Source: Psychromarinibacter halotolerans
Lineage (GTDB): Bacteria; Pseudomonadota; Alphaproteobacteria; Rhodobacterales; Rhodobacteraceae
Length of the DNA stretch: 64,000 bases
Reading direction: 5' to 3'
NCBI RefSeq assembly: GCF_029168315.1
Contig: NZ_JARGYD010000008.1
Span: 62,001-126,000 of the forward strand
Shown here: positions 51,733 through 60,151 of the stretch, one piece after another
Layout of the letters: each line of letters begins with the position of its first letter
Position numbering within the stretch: the stretch's first letter is position 1
Notes under the pieces: model-generated
Seen by the model: the letters and a program-made list of their open reading frames with translations, nothing else
Databases searched by the model: none
What the model was told of the DNA's origin: nothing
Position numbers and translations under genes: made by a program

Positions 51733-54700
51733 ATGGGTACCTTCTTTATCCGGCGCCCGGTTTTCGCCTGGGTCGTTTCCATCATGATGATGCTGGCGGG
51801 CGCGGCTTCGTTCCTTGGCCTGCCGGTGTCGCAATATCCCGACATCGCACCGACGACTGTCCGCGTCTCGACCAACTACCCCGGCGCGACCGCGTCGGCG
51901 GTGCTGAACTCGGTGACCCGCGTGGTCGAAGAGTCGATGTCCGGTCTCGATGGCATGCTTTACATGACGTCGCAGTCCCGCGAGGGGTCGTCCTCTATCA
52001 CCATCATCTTCGACGAAAGCGTCGAGGCGATCGATGCGCAGAACGAGGTCCAGTCAAGGGTCAGCCGGGTCGAGCGCCAGCTGCCCTCTGTCGTGCAACA
52101 GCAGGGCGTGAACGTCACCCGGTCGGACAGTTCGATCCTGCTGGTGGGCGCGCTGGTCGACACCTCGGGCAACTACACCACCCTTCAACTGGGCGACCTG
52201 CTTGACGAAATCGTCGAAAGCGCCGTCGAACGGACAGAAGGCGTCGGCGGCATCAGCACCTTCGGCTCCAGCTACGCGATGCGCGTCTGGCTCGATCCGC
52301 TGGCTCTGGTCCGCTACCAGCTGACCCCGGCCGACATCACCGCGGCCGTGCAGGAACAGAACACCACCGTGTCGGTCGGTTCGCTGGGCGATCAGCCCAC
52401 GATGTCCGGGCAGCAGTTCACCGCGACGATCACCGCGCAAAGCCAGCTCACCACCGCCGAGGAATTCGAACAGATCCTGTTGAAGACCGAAACGGACGGT
52501 TCGGTCGTCCGGCTGGGCGACGTGGCCCGGATCGAGATCGGGCAGGAAAGCTATGGCGTCGAGTCGCTGTACAACGGCCAGCCCGCCGCTGGTTTCGGCG
52601 TCAACCTCGCCACCGGCGCGAACGCGGTCGAAACCTCGGAGAACGTCCGCGCCACGCTGGAATCCCTGCGGGCCGCTTTGCCCAATGGCGTCGAATACCG
52701 CATCGCCTATGACACCTCGCCCTTCGTGGAACTGTCGATCGAGCAGGTGGAACACACCCTGATCGAGGCCGTCCTGCTGGTGCTGCTGGTGCTGATCGTC
52801 TTCCTGCAGTCGTGGCGCGCCACGCTGATCCCGCTGGTCACCGTGCCGGTGGTTCTGCTGGGGACGCTCGCCGTGCTGTATGCCGCAGGCTATTCGATCA
52901 ACACACTGACGATGTTTGCGATGGTGCTTGCCATCGGCCTTCTCGTCGACGACGCGATCGTCGTGGTCGAGAACGTCGAACGCCTGATGGAAGAGGAAAA
53001 GCTGTCCGCACGCGAAGCGACGGCCAAGTCGATGGGACAGATCCTGTCGGCGCTGGTCGGCATCAACGTGGTGCTGGCGGCAGTGTTCCTGCCGATGGCG
53101 TTCTTCCCCGGTGCAACGGGGGTGATCTATCGCCAGTTCTCGCTGACGATGGTCACCGCGATGGCGCTGTCGCTGATCATCGCGGTCGTCCTGTCGCCGC
53201 CGATGTCGGCGCAGTTGCTGAAGGCGAACCACGGCGAGACACGTTTCCCGCCCGCGCGCTGGTTCAACAACGGCATGTCGAGGTTCACCGACTTCTACTC
53301 GGGCACCGTGAAGCTGTCGCTGAAGGCGCCCTTGGTAATGCTGCTGATCCTCGGCGCAATCGGCTATGTGGCCTACAGCGCCAACAGCCGGATCACCTCG
53401 TCCTTCATCCCGACCGAGGACCAAGGCGTGCTGATCACCATCGTCAACCTCGACGAGGGATCGACCGCCCAGCAGACATCCGCGGTGGTGGACCAGATTA
53501 ACGGTTTCTTCATCGGTAACGAAGAGGCTGCTGTAGAGTCGACCTTTGCAGCCCTTGGCTTCGGGTTCGGCGGATCCGGGCAGAATCGCGCGATGGTCTT
53601 CGTTAAGCTTCGGGAATTCGAACAAAGGGCCGACAATCCGCAGCTTGCGGCCTCGGCGGTCGCCATGCGCGCCAACATGGCGTTCATGACCAACCGGGCG
53701 GGGCAGATCTTCGTGATGCAGCCGCCCGCGATCATGGGCCTCGGCAACACCGGCGGCTTCTCGATGTACCTCGTCGACCAGGGCGCGAACGGCACCGAGG
53801 CGCTGATCGAAGCCGCGACCGAACTGGAAGCCATCGCCAACCAGGACGAGCGGGTGGTCAACCTGCGCGTCACCGGCACCGAACAGGAAAGCGCCCTGCG
53901 CATCGAGATCGACCAGCAGAAGGCCGAAAGCCTTGGCCTGTCCCTGTCGGCGATCAACTCGATGCTTTCGGTCGTCTTCTCGGGCTCGGAAGTGAACGAT
54001 TTCATCCTGGGTGATTCGCTGCGACCGGTTATTGTTCAGGCAGATGCACCCTTCCGGATGCAGCCTGACGACGTGTTTGATTGGTATGCGCGCAACACTT
54101 CCGGAGAAATGGTACCTTTCTCGGCCTTCGCCACAACCTCGTGGGAGCCGGTTTCTCCGTCGCTTCAGCGGTACGAGGGAACCAACGCGATCGAGGTCTC
54201 CGGCTCGCCCGGGGAAGGCGTCTCGACCGGGACCGCGATGGAGGTCATGGAGGAGCTCGTCGCAAGCCTAGACGGGGGCTACGGAGCGGCCTGGACAGGC
54301 ATTAGTTACCAAGAAAGACAGTCCGGAGACCTTGCTTACATCCTTTACGGCATCTCGGTTCTGGTGGTCTTTCTGGCGCTTGCCGCACTGTACGAAAGCT
54401 GGTCGATTCCGTTCGCCGTCATGCTGTCCGTTCCGGTCGGCGTGATGGGTGCAATGGTGGCCGCTTGGTACTTCGGACAGCAGAACGACGTGTACTTCAA
54501 GGTCGGTTTGCTCACCACCATCGGGCTTGCAGCACGCAACGCCATCCTTATCGTGGAGTTCGCAGAAACCTTGCGCAGTGAAGGACGCACGGTCACAGAG
54601 GCAGCTATCGAGGCGGCTCGGCTCCGGCTGAGGCCCATTTTGATGACAGCATTGGCTTTCATCCTCGGCGTGCTGCCGTTGGCGACCGCTTCTGGCGCGG

Positions 54701-54840
54701 GGGCTGCGGCGCAGAATGCCATCGGCATCGGCGTTATTGGCGGCATGATCGCCTCGACTTTCCTCGGCATCTTCATGGTGCCGGCGCTGTACGTTCTTAT
54801 CATGCGCCTGACGCCGGGCGCGCGGACCAAGGAGGCTTGA
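51733..54840 (+). CDS. RND multidrug efflux pump (HAE1/AcrB family)
   Basis: This 1035-residue inner-membrane proton/drug antiporter has twelve expected membrane helices. Diagnostic blocks: FIRRPVFAWVVSIMMMLAGAASFLGLPVSQYP, NYPGATASAVLNSVTRVVEESMSGLDGMLYMTSQS, the helix 4 proton-relay pair in LAIGLLVDDAIVVVENVERLM (Asp-Asp), and GLLTTIGLAARNAILIVEFAETL in the C-terminal half. The third of the gene after about 53500, and especially 54000-54840, uses a looser set of codons than the first half. The outer-membrane gene follows with overlapping stop and RBS. Confidence 0.93.
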   Translation: MGTFFIRRPVFAWVVSIMMMLAGAASFLGLPVSQYPDIAPTTVRVSTNYPGATASAVLNSVTRVVEESMSGLDGMLYMTSQSREGSSSITIIFDESVEAIDAQNEVQSRVSRVERQLPSVVQQQGVNVTRSDSSILLVGALVDTSGNYTTLQLGDLLDEIVESAVERTEGVGGISTFGSSYAMRVWLDPLALVRYQLTPADITAAVQEQNTTVSVGSLGDQPTMSGQQFTATITAQSQLTTAEEFEQILLKTETDGSVVRLGDVARIEIGQESYGVESLYNGQPAAGFGVNLATGANAVETSENVRATLESLRAALPNGVEYRIAYDTSPFVELSIEQVEHTLIEAVLLVLLVLIVFLQSWRATLIPLVTVPVVLLGTLAVLYAAGYSINTLTMFAMVLAIGLLVDDAIVVVENVERLMEEEKLSAREATAKSMGQILSALVGINVVLAAVFLPMAFFPGATGVIYRQFSLTMVTAMALSLIIAVVLSPPMSAQLLKANHGETRFPPARWFNNGMSRFTDFYSGTVKLSLKAPLVMLLILGAIGYVAYSANSRITSSFIPTEDQGVLITIVNLDEGSTAQQTSAVVDQINGFFIGNEEAAVESTFAALGFGFGGSGQNRAMVFVKLREFEQRADNPQLAASAVAMRANMAFMTNRAGQIFVMQPPAIMGLGNTGGFSMYLVDQGANGTEALIEAATELEAIANQDERVVNLRVTGTEQESALRIEIDQQKAESLGLSLSAINSMLSVVFSGSEVNDFILGDSLRPVIVQADAPFRMQPDDVFDWYARNTSGEMVPFSAFATTSWEPVSPSLQRYEGTNAIEVSGSPGEGVSTGTAMEVMEELVASLDGGYGAAWTGISYQERQSGDLAYILYGISVLVVFLALAALYESWSIPFAVMLSVPVGVMGAMVAAWYFGQQNDVYFKVGLLTTIGLAARNAILIVEFAETLRSEGRTVTEAAIEAARLRLRPILMTALAFILGVLPLATASGAGAAAQNAIGIGVIGGMIASTFLGIFMVPALYVLIMRLTPGARTKEA

Positions 54841-54842
54841 AC

Positions 54843-56207
54843 TTGCCCCGTCTGAAACTCACTGCCCTGGCAGTGCCCGCCCTTCTGGCGGCGTGCACGG
54901 TCGGTCCGGACTTCAAGTCACCCGGCATCCCGCTGGCTAACAGCTTCGCCGAAGGGGCCCACGCCCCGATCGGCGACGCCGCGGCCCAACAGTGGTGGCT
55001 GCAGTTCAACGACAAGATGCTGAACCAGCTTGTCGCCGCTGCGATGCGCCAGAACCTAGACGTGCGGACCGCGCTGGTCCGCATCGACGAGGCGCAGGCC
55101 GCCGCCCGTGCCACCGGCCTTGCGGGCCTTGTGTCCGGGGGCGTCACCGGCCAGTGGACGCGCCAAGGCGGGGACAACATCCCCGTCAGCGAAACCCGCA
55201 GCGCCGGGTTCAACCCGTCGATCATCATCGACCTGTTCGGCAGCCAGCAGCGCCAGCGCGAAGCCGCACTGGCCAACCTGCGCGCGACCGAACTTAGCGT
55301 CGGGACGGCGCGGCTTGCCGTGCTGTCGGCGCTGGTGTCGTCCTACCTCGACCTGCGTTACTTCCAGCAGGCGCTGGCGCTGACCCGCGGCACTATCTCC
55401 AGTCAGGCCGAAACGCTTGAGCTGGTCCGTGGCCAGTTCGGCGCCGGTGCGTCGACCCAGCTTGACGTTGCTCAGGCCGAAGCCGCCTACAACCAAGCCC
55501 GCGCCAACCTGCCGGGACTGGAAAGCGGCTATTACAGCGCGCTGTATTCGATCGCGACGCTGCTGGCGGTGCCGGTGCAGACGATCCAGACCCAGCTGCA
55601 GGCTGGCGGGCGTCAGCCGAACGTCTACGCGGGTGCCGGTGCCGGCATTCCGGCGGACCTGCTGCGCAATCGCCCCGACGTCCGCTCGACCGAGGAAAGC
55701 TATGCCGCCGCCGTCGCACGCGTCGGTGTCAGCGAGGCCGCGCTGTACCCGTCCCTGTCGCTGGGCGGCAACGTCGGCATCAGCAATGGCGTCAACACCT
55801 GGAGCTTCGGCCCCACCGTGTCGATCCCGCTGCTGAACATGCCGGTGCTGCTGGCCAACCGCGATCAGGCGATCGCACAGGCCGAACAGGCCCGTCTGGC
55901 ATGGCGCGCCTCGGTGCTGGGCGCCGTGGAAGAGGTCCAAAGCTCGCAATCCGCCTATATCCGCGCGCGGCGCGAGGTGTCGGCGCTGCAGGGGTCGGTC
56001 ACGTCGTTCTCGCGCGTGGTGGACCTGTCGCAGCAGACCTACGACGCGGGCGCGACCACGCTTCTTGACCTGCTGAACGGTCAGCGGTCGCTGTCCTCGG
56101 CGCAGCTGTCGCTTGCCGCGTCGGTGCGCGACATGGCCGCCAACTGGGCGGCGCTGCAGGTCGCGGCCGGTCGTGGCTGGGCCATCGTGCCACCGGCAAC
56201 GAACTGA
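54843..56207 (+). CDS. Outer-membrane efflux lipoprotein (NodT/OprM family)
   Basis: This 454-residue channel protein completes the RND system. The lipoprotein signal ends in lipobox LLAAC, and mature residues begin CTVGPDFKSPGIPL, the NodT-type VGPDF start. Two repeated TolC-like coiled-coil units follow (NLDVRTALVRIDEAQAAARATGL; AEAAYNQARANLPGLESGYYSALYSIATLLAVP). The TTG at 54843 is 7 bp after AAGGAGG and is preferred over TTG 54837, which overlaps the pump stop and sits 1 bp from it. A terminator follows. Confidence 0.92.
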   Translation: MPRLKLTALAVPALLAACTVGPDFKSPGIPLANSFAEGAHAPIGDAAAQQWWLQFNDKMLNQLVAAAMRQNLDVRTALVRIDEAQAAARATGLAGLVSGGVTGQWTRQGGDNIPVSETRSAGFNPSIIIDLFGSQQRQREAALANLRATELSVGTARLAVLSALVSSYLDLRYFQQALALTRGTISSQAETLELVRGQFGAGASTQLDVAQAEAAYNQARANLPGLESGYYSALYSIATLLAVPVQTIQTQLQAGGRQPNVYAGAGAGIPADLLRNRPDVRSTEESYAAAVARVGVSEAALYPSLSLGGNVGISNGVNTWSFGPTVSIPLLNMPVLLANRDQAIAQAEQARLAWRASVLGAVEEVQSSQSAYIRARREVSALQGSVTSFSRVVDLSQQTYDAGATTLLDLLNGQRSLSSAQLSLAASVRDMAANWAALQVAAGRGWAIVPPATN

Positions 56208-56227
56208 TCGCCGTTCCATTTCATTCA

Positions 56228-56257
56228 AAAGCCCCGGCCACCGCGCCGGGGCTTTTT
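56228..56257 (+). terminator. Rho-independent terminator of the efflux operon
   Basis: An 8-bp stem GCCCCGGC / GCCGGGGC, with flanking A-T pairs, is followed by TTTTT, 21 bp past the stop. Confidence 0.92.
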
Positions 56258-56357
56258 CTTTGCGCATGAATCCCACGCCCCGGGTCGACCGGTCGACCAC
56301 GCTCGCGCTATGATGCCGGGCCGGCAGGAGGAGGCCGGCGCAATCAGCGGAGTTTTC

Positions 56358-58037
56358 ATGCCCGAGTTCGCGTCCGACATCGAGATCGCCCGAGCCGCCC
56401 GTAAGAAACCCATCCAAGAGATCGGCGCCCGCCTTGGCATCCCGCCAGAGCACTTGCTGCCCTACGGCCACGACAAGGCCAAGGTCGGGCAAGAGTTCAT
56501 CGCCGGGCTGAAGGACCGCCCCGACGGCCACCTTGTCCTTGTGACCGCGATCAACCCGACCCCCGCGGGCGAGGGCAAGACGACCACCACCGTCGGACTT
56601 GGCGACGGTCTTGCGGCGCTGGGAAAGAACGTCGCGATCTGCATCCGCGAGGCAAGTCTTGGCCCCTGCTTCGGCATGAAGGGCGGCGCGGCTGGCGGCG
56701 GCCATGCGCAGGTCGTCCCGATGGAGGACATGAACCTTCACTTCACCGGCGACTTCCACGCGATCACCTCGGCGCACAACCTGCTGGCCGCGATGCTGGA
56801 CAACCACGTCTACTGGGGCAACGCGCTGGACATCGACGTGCGGCGCGTGGCGCTGCGGCGGGTGATGGACATGAACGACCGCGCCCTGCGTGGCATCGTC
56901 ACCTCTTTGGGCGGCGTCGCCAACGGCTTCCCGCGCGAATCCGGCTTCGACATTACGGTCGCGTCCGAGGTCATGGCGATCCTGTGCCTTGCGACCGACC
57001 TGTCCGACCTTGAACGCCGGTTGGGCGACATCATCGTGGCGTGGCGGCGCGACCGCACGCCGGTCTATGCCCGCGACCTGAAAGCTGAAGGCGCGATGAC
57101 CGTGCTGCTGAAGGACGCGATGCAGCCGAACCTTGTGCAGACGCTGGAAAACACGCCCGCCTTCGTGCACGGCGGGCCCTTCGCCAACATCGCGCACGGC
57201 TGCAACTCTGTCATGGCGACGACCACCGCGCTGAAGCTGGCGGATTTCGTGGTGACCGAGGCGGGCTTCGGCGCCGACCTTGGGGCCGAGAAGTTCTTCG
57301 ACATCAAGTGCCGCAAGGCCGGGTTGAAGCCCGCCGCCGCGGTCGTGGTGGCGACGGTCCGGGCGCTGAAGATGAACGGCGGCGTCGCGAAGGCCGACCT
57401 TGGCGCCGAGAACGTGGACGCGGTGCGCGCGGGCTGCGCGAACCTTGAACGCCACCTGAACAACGTGGGCCGGTTCGGCGTGCCCGCCGTGGTGGCGATC
57501 AACCACTTCACCGGCGACACCGAGGCCGAGATCGCCGCCGTCACCGACCATGTGTCGCAATTGGGCGCCAAGGCCGTGGTCTGCCGCCACTGGGCGGACG
57601 GGTCGTCCGGCATCACGGATCTGGCGTCCGAGGTCGTCGCGCTGGCCGAGGCCGGCAGCGCCGACTTCACGCCGCTTTACCCCGACGAAATGCCTCTGTT
57701 CGAGAAGATCGAGACGGTGGCGAAAAAGATCTATCACGCGGGCGACGTCACCGCCGATGCCAAGGTGCTGAATCAGTTGAAGGAATGGGAGGCGCAGGGC
57801 TACGGCCACCTGCCGGTGTGCATGGCGAAGACGCAGTATTCCTTCACGACCGACCCGAACCACCGGGGCGCGCCCGAAGGGCATGTCGTGCCGGTGCGCG
57901 AGGTGCGGCTGTCGGCGGGCGCCGGGTTCGTCGTGGCGATCTGCGGCGACATCATGACGATGCCGGGCCTGCCCAGCGTGCCCTCCGCCGAAAGCATCCG
58001 GCTGAACGACGCCGGAGAGGTCGAAGGCCTGTTCTGA
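56358..58037 (+). CDS. fhs: Formate-tetrahydrofolate ligase
   Basis: This 559-residue enzyme joins formate to tetrahydrofolate using ATP, giving 10-formyl-THF. Blocks: ARAARKKPIQEIGARLGIPPEHLLPYGHDKAKV, the P-loop NPTPAGEGKTTTTVGLG (residues 67-81), SLGPCFGMKGGAAGGGHAQVVPMEDMNLHFTGDFHAI, EAGFGADLGAEKFFDIKCR and DIMTMPGLPSVPSA. ATG 56358 with GGAG upstream gives the normal N-terminus. With the convergent formate dehydrogenase it suggests formate as a carbon and energy branch point. Confidence 0.96.
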   Translation: MPEFASDIEIARAARKKPIQEIGARLGIPPEHLLPYGHDKAKVGQEFIAGLKDRPDGHLVLVTAINPTPAGEGKTTTTVGLGDGLAALGKNVAICIREASLGPCFGMKGGAAGGGHAQVVPMEDMNLHFTGDFHAITSAHNLLAAMLDNHVYWGNALDIDVRRVALRRVMDMNDRALRGIVTSLGGVANGFPRESGFDITVASEVMAILCLATDLSDLERRLGDIIVAWRRDRTPVYARDLKAEGAMTVLLKDAMQPNLVQTLENTPAFVHGGPFANIAHGCNSVMATTTALKLADFVVTEAGFGADLGAEKFFDIKCRKAGLKPAAAVVVATVRALKMNGGVAKADLGAENVDAVRAGCANLERHLNNVGRFGVPAVVAINHFTGDTEAEIAAVTDHVSQLGAKAVVCRHWADGSSGITDLASEVVALAEAGSADFTPLYPDEMPLFEKIETVAKKIYHAGDVTADAKVLNQLKEWEAQGYGHLPVCMAKTQYSFTTDPNHRGAPEGHVVPVREVRLSAGAGFVVAICGDIMTMPGLPSVPSAESIRLNDAGEVEGLF

Positions 58038-58147
58038 CCGGCCCCCGCGCTGCCGCCGAGTAAGCGGGGGCGCGGGTTGCAGTGGCCGGAAATTTCCGAA
58101 AAACCAGTCGGGCCGAAACCCGGCATGAGAACCAAAGGGGGTCAGAC

Positions 58148-58969
58148 ATGACGAAATCCTTTCTGAACGAGGGCGCCGTCGCCGTCATCACCGGCGCCGC
58201 GTCGGGCATCGGCCGCGCCGCAGCCGTGGCGTTTGCCGGGCGTGGCATGAAGGTGGTCATGGTCGATGCCGACGGCGACATGCTGGCCGACGCGGTCGAA
58301 CGCGTGTCCGGCATCGCGGGCGAGGACAACGTGATGAACCGCGTGATCGACGTGTCGGACGTGCACGCGATGACCGATCTGGCCGACGCGGTGTTCGACC
58401 GCTTCGGGCAGGTGGATCTGCTGATGAACAACGCCGCGATGCGGGTGGCGGGCGGCAGCGACGAAAGCCTGCACGAATGGCGCCGCACGATGGACGTGAA
58501 CTTCTGGGCCGCAGTCTATGCCGAACGCGCCTTCCTGCCCCGGATGCAGGACCGCGGCGCCGAGGGCGCCATCGTCAACACCGGTTCCAAGCAGGGCATC
58601 ACCAACCCGCCGGGGAACCTTGTCTACAACGTCACCAAGTCGGCGCTGAAAAGCTACACCGAGGGGCTGCAGCACATCCTGCGCAACACCGAGGGCTGCA
58701 AGATCTCGGCGCATCTCTTGGTGCCCGGCTTCACCACCACCGGCACCCGCACCCACAAGCCCGAGGCATGGCTGCCCGAGCAGGTGGTCGACCGGATGAT
58801 CGGCGCGCTGGAGGCGGACGACTTTTATATCATCTGCGAGGATGGCGAGGTCACCGCCGAGATGGACGCCAAGCGGATGCGATGGGCCGCCGGGGACATG
58901 ATCGAGAACCGCCCCGCCCTGTCGCGCTGGCATCCCGACTGGGCCGAGGCGTTCAACGCCGCCGACTGA
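58148..58969 (+). CDS. Short-chain dehydrogenase/reductase
   Basis: This 273-residue SDR has the classical cofactor loop TGAASGIG (residues 15-22), NNAA in LLMNNAAMRVAGG, and Ser-Tyr-Lys residues in VNTGSKQGITNPPGNLVYNVTKSALKSY (Tyr-x3-Lys). The Asp at the end of the second strand (MVDADGD) favours NAD(H). No specific substrate is predictable. A GGAAATTTCC palindrome and AAAGGGGG lie just upstream. The gene is 110 bp after fhs. Confidence 0.88.
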   Translation: MTKSFLNEGAVAVITGAASGIGRAAAVAFAGRGMKVVMVDADGDMLADAVERVSGIAGEDNVMNRVIDVSDVHAMTDLADAVFDRFGQVDLLMNNAAMRVAGGSDESLHEWRRTMDVNFWAAVYAERAFLPRMQDRGAEGAIVNTGSKQGITNPPGNLVYNVTKSALKSYTEGLQHILRNTEGCKISAHLLVPGFTTTGTRTHKPEAWLPEQVVDRMIGALEADDFYIICEDGEVTAEMDAKRMRWAAGDMIENRPALSRWHPDWAEAFNAAD

Positions 58970-59049
58970 GGCTTCGGCCACACACGACATTCCACGTCCG
59001 GGCCGGCAGGTGTCGCGCCCGGACGCTTTCCGTCTGCAAGGAGACTTTC

Positions 59050-60012
59050 ATGAAAACCGTACAGATCCGCGACACCGGCCTTTCGGTGACCGATATTTGC
59101 TTTGGCACCTCGGCGCTTGGCAACATGCCCGACACCTATGGCTACGCGGTGGACGAGGACCGCGCGCGCGCCACGCTGAAGGCGATCTTCGACGGTCCGG
59201 CGAACTTCCTCGACACGTCGCGCGCATATGGCCTTGGCGAAAGCGAACGCCGCATCGGCGCGGTGATCCGCGAGATGGGCGGCCTGCCAGAGGGGTTCGT
59301 GCTGTCCACCAAGCTGGACCGCGATCTGGACACGGGCCGCTTCGACGCCGCCCGCGCCCGCGCCTCGCTTGAGGAAAGCCTTGAGGTGCTGGGGCTGGAC
59401 AGCATCCCCGTCCTGCACCTGCACGACCCCGAGCACGCCCGCGATCTGGAAGAGATCACCCGCGACGGCGGCGCGATGGACGAGCTGTTCAAGATGAAGG
59501 AAGAGGGCCTGTGCCAAGCGGTCGGCCTTGCGATGGGCCGCATCGACATGATGTTCCCGCTGGTGAAAGCCTATCCGTTCGACACGCTGATCTCGCACAA
59601 CCGCTACACCCTGCTGAACCGGGCGGCGGACGAGATGTTCACCTATGCCCATGCGCAGGGCATGGCGGTGCTGAACGCGGCGCCCTATGCCTCGGGCGTG
59701 CTGGCCAAGGGGTCGGCCGAGATGCCGATGATCACCTATCAAAAGGCCGACGACGCGGCGCTGGCCCCCGTCCGCCACATCGAAGAGGTCTGCGCGGCAC
59801 AGGGCATCGCGACCGGGCCGGTAGCGCTTCAGTTCTCGATGCGCGACCCGCGCGTGGCCTCGACCGTGATCGGCGTGTCGAAGCCCGAACGCGTGGCGCA
59901 GACGCTGCAATGGGCGGCGGTCGACATTCCCGACCAGATCTGGGACGCGCTGGAAGAACTGCCGTATTCGATGGAAGACCCGGAAGCGAACCGCGACTAC
60001 AAACCCGGCTGA
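59050..60012 (+). CDS. Aldo/keto reductase (aldose dehydrogenase-like)
   Basis: This 320-residue TIM-barrel oxidoreductase belongs to the AKR family, close to D-threo-aldose/L-fucose dehydrogenases. Asp55 and Tyr60 are in NFLDTSRAYGLGESERRIGAVIRE, the catalytic Lys in VLSTKLDRD, and the cofactor end is STVIGVSKPERVAQTLQWAA. AAGGAG precedes the ATG by 6-7 bp. It lies 80 bp after the SDR gene and converges on fdsA. Substrate unknown, but a sugar or C1-related carbonyl is plausible. Confidence 0.87.
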   Translation: MKTVQIRDTGLSVTDICFGTSALGNMPDTYGYAVDEDRARATLKAIFDGPANFLDTSRAYGLGESERRIGAVIREMGGLPEGFVLSTKLDRDLDTGRFDAARARASLEESLEVLGLDSIPVLHLHDPEHARDLEEITRDGGAMDELFKMKEEGLCQAVGLAMGRIDMMFPLVKAYPFDTLISHNRYTLLNRAADEMFTYAHAQGMAVLNAAPYASGVLAKGSAEMPMITYQKADDAALAPVRHIEEVCAAQGIATGPVALQFSMRDPRVASTVIGVSKPERVAQTLQWAAVDIPDQIWDALEELPYSMEDPEANRDYKPG

Positions 60013-60151
60013 GTCCGAGAGGATCAGGGCGGGGGCTCTGCCCCGTCGCACCGAAGGCGCGCATTGAAAGGGCGATCGGGGGCTCTGCCCCCGTCACCTT
60101 CGGTGACTCCCCCGAGGTATTTCGGAAGAGAAGAAGCAGGGGGCGTGGCCC
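60013..60151. other. Convergent gap with hairpins and a partial repeat
   Basis: No gene is seen. Two GGGGGCTCTGCCCC hairpins (about 60030 and 60079), a perfect GTCACC-TTC-GGTGAC hairpin (60093-60107), and an isolated arm related to 7398-7474 (60108-60136, containing CCCCCGAGGTATTTCGG and AGAGAAGAAG) fill it. It probably ends both converging transcripts. Known fdsC/fdsD accessory genes are not here. Confidence 0.6.
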
